DNA of 6,766 nt from an uncultured Clostridia bacterium. Lineage in GTDB: Bacteria > Bacillota > Clostridia > Oscillospirales > Oscillospiraceae. Below are positions 5,903 through 6,766 of this stretch, in pieces. The stretch covers positions 1 through 6,766 of the forward strand of contig CAMOLY010000066.1 in assembly GCA_946619065.1 (NCBI GenBank). The letters are read 5' to 3'. The position numbers and the translations under genes are program-made. Under the pieces are notes generated by a model. That model was not told the origin of the DNA and did no database searches. It saw only the letters and a list, made by a program, of their open reading frames with translations. Within the stretch, counting starts at the first letter, position 1; each line of letters starts with the position of its first letter.

Positions 5903-6660
5903 ATCCGCGCCGACCGGCCGGAGAGCCAGGCCTCCACAGCGTCCGTCACTTGGTCCAAATGCCGATCGTAGCAGTGCGTCTCGTCGGGGATCCGGACATA
6001 GGTGCAGGATTCATACAGCTTCGAGAGGGTATCAGACCAGTACACGGGGACCGTCTCGTCTGCCGCGCCGTGCAGCAGCAGAACCGGCTTGCAGAAGCCG
6101 CTAACCGCCTCCTCCACCCGTATCGTCTGGGCAACGCGGATATAATTAGGGCCAACCGGATAATCCGAGCCGGCCGCCCCATCCAGCGGCAGGTGCTCCG
6201 GATCGAAGCGGATCCCCAGCAGGTCTCCCCTTCTCGCCGCCTCAGGGATCATCCACGCGGGCGAGAACAGCAGCAGCCCGGAAATCCGGTCGCGCATCAT
6301 ATCACCGGTCAGCATCGCAGTCAGGCCTCCCTGGGAGTGTCCGGCCAGCCATAGGCCGGTGACCTGGGGCAACTGCAGGCTATAGTTGAGGGCATTCAGA
6401 GCATTGGAGATCCACTTCCACAGGGTGTGGTCGCGGAATTCGCCGCCGCTTGTACCGTGGCCGTAGAGATCGAGCCGCAGCGTGCCGAAGCCCGCACGGT
6501 TGATCGCCCTGCAGATCGCTGTGTTCTGCCGCTCCTCCATGCAGCCAGTGACCCCGTGCAGAAAGACAACCAGCGGAAAGCGCTCCTGCCCGTTTTCGGG
6601 GAAATCCAGCAGGCCGTTGAGGACAATGCCGTCGTCATAGAGTCGGATCTGTTCCGCCAT
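5899..6660 (-). CDS. Alpha/beta hydrolase, probable serine esterase
   Basis: This 253-aa alpha/beta-hydrolase-fold protein has the oxyanion-hole motif LHGVTG (34-39), a DLYGHGTSGG loop (64-73), the nucleophile elbow GHSQGG with S109, the acid D201 in HGAADETVP (197-205), and the catalytic H229 in DETHC. The triad and insert size resemble small bacterial acyl esterases of the cinnamoyl/feruloyl esterase type, which often share the HGxTG and YGHGxSxG loops. The true substrate cannot be stated. There is no signal peptide, so it acts in the cytoplasm. The start chosen is ATG at 6660: AGAGGA (6672-6667) is 6 bases from it but directly abuts the other in-frame ATG at 6666. The gene is the first of a two-gene unit with the metallophosphoesterase (4-base overlap). 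Nothing links it clearly to the sugar operon, though a de-esterification role in plant-glycan use is conceivable. Confidence 0.92.
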   Translation of the reverse strand: MAEQIRLYDDGIVLNGLLDFPENGQERFPLVVFLHGVTGCMEERQNTAICRAINRAGFGTLRLDLYGHGTSGGEFRDHTLWKWISNALNALNYSLQLPQVTGLWLAGHSQGGLTAMLTGDMMRDRISGLLLFSPAWMIPEAARRGDLLGIRFDPEHLPLDGAAGSDYPVGPNYIRVAQTIRVEEAVSGFCKPVLLLHGAADETVPVYWSDTLSKLYESCTYVRIPDETHCYDRHLDQVTDAVEAWLSGRSARI

Positions 6661-6666
6661 ATTCAT

Positions 6667-6672
6667 TCCTCT
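6667..6672 (-). promoter_or_regulatory. Ribosome binding site that decides the hydrolase start
   Basis: On the minus strand AGAGGA occupies 6672-6667. The ATG at 6666 follows with no spacing, which is not workable, while the ATG at 6660 has a 6-base spacer. The downstream ATG is therefore the likely start. Confidence 0.75.
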
Positions 6673-6700
6673 TTCGTTTACATGACGTATTTGTTCCGTC

Positions 6701-6751
6701 GCGCTTCGCGTCGTAGTGGCCGCTGACCACAGCGGCCATGGCGCGAAGCGC
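6701..6751. repeat. Large GC-rich imperfect palindrome upstream of the hydrolase gene
   Basis: GCGCTTCGCG (6701-6710) pairs with CGCGAAGCGC (6742-6751). Inside it TGGCCGCTG (6717-6725) pairs with CAGCGGCCA (6730-6738) around the loop ACCA. A 6-by-3-base internal bulge separates the two stems, giving 19 base pairs in all. On the + strand the stem is followed by TTTT and then GCGGGG. On the minus strand there is no T tract, and the hydrolase RBS begins about 30 bases later. It could be a terminator of + strand transcription, the end of a neighbouring unit, a leader hairpin of the hydrolase mRNA, or a copy of a dispersed palindromic repeat. No convincing promoter for the hydrolase is visible in 6673-6766. 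Confidence 0.7.
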
Positions 6752-6766
6752 TTTTGCGGGGTTATG

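Noticed and set aside
5246..5971. A 241-codon + strand open frame opposite the metallophosphoesterase
   Set aside because: The opposite strand carries all five metallophosphoesterase motifs in order. This frame shows only shadow coding.
6427..6726. A 99-codon + strand open frame near the right edge, opposite the hydrolase start
   Set aside because: It lies largely on the complement of the hydrolase N-terminus and continues through the palindrome. There is no RBS and no recognisable product.

Overview
The window (about 60% GC by eye) looks like a piece of a high-GC, anaerobic, gut-type Firmicutes genome (Clostridia, perhaps Oscillospiraceae or a relative). The reasons are strong AGGAGG-type ribosome binding sites, very tight gene packing, a split two-subunit transketolase, and a DUF4867-type protein. 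This placement is inference from gene style only.

Layout. Positions 1-153 are intergenic. They hold a 24-bp tandem duplication, a plausible sigma-A promoter and a perfect inverted repeat between its -35 and -10 boxes. Six genes follow on the + strand as one tightly coupled operon (154-5079): transketolase N-subunit, transketolase C-subunit, an RpiB/LacAB-family isomerase, an iron-dependent alcohol dehydrogenase, a DMT/EamA-type membrane transporter and a DUF4867-like cupin-type protein. A perfect 12-bp hairpin (5105-5139) separates this operon from a convergent two-gene minus-strand unit: an alpha/beta hydrolase (6660-5899) translationally coupled to a metallophosphoesterase (5902-5156). The right edge (6667-6766) is intergenic and contains a large GC-rich imperfect palindrome.

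How the genes may work together. Split transketolase, RpiB-like isomerase, Fe-ADH and a small-molecule exporter together match the logic of transketolase-type sulfoglycolysis (sulfo-TK, the SqwGH/SqwI/SqwF scheme). There, 6-deoxy-6-sulfofructose gives up two C2 units to glyceraldehyde 3-phosphate, an isomerase converts 4-deoxy-4-sulfoerythrose to its ketose between the two transfers, and the leftover sulfoacetaldehyde is reduced to isethionate and exported. Residue substitutions read directly from the sequence agree with an unusual substrate. The transketolase has Asp and Asn where E. coli TktA has the phosphate-contacting His461 and the hydroxyl-contacting Asp469. The isomerase has Ile where E. 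coli RpiB has the ring-opening His99, and lacks its two phosphate-binding arginines at the expected places. The last gene, with a Glu/His/Glu...His pattern, is a candidate for the missing aldose-ketose isomerase. The substrate assignment is inference. No sulfoquinovosidase, importer or regulator lies inside the window. The minus-strand pair looks like unrelated housekeeping or accessory genes.
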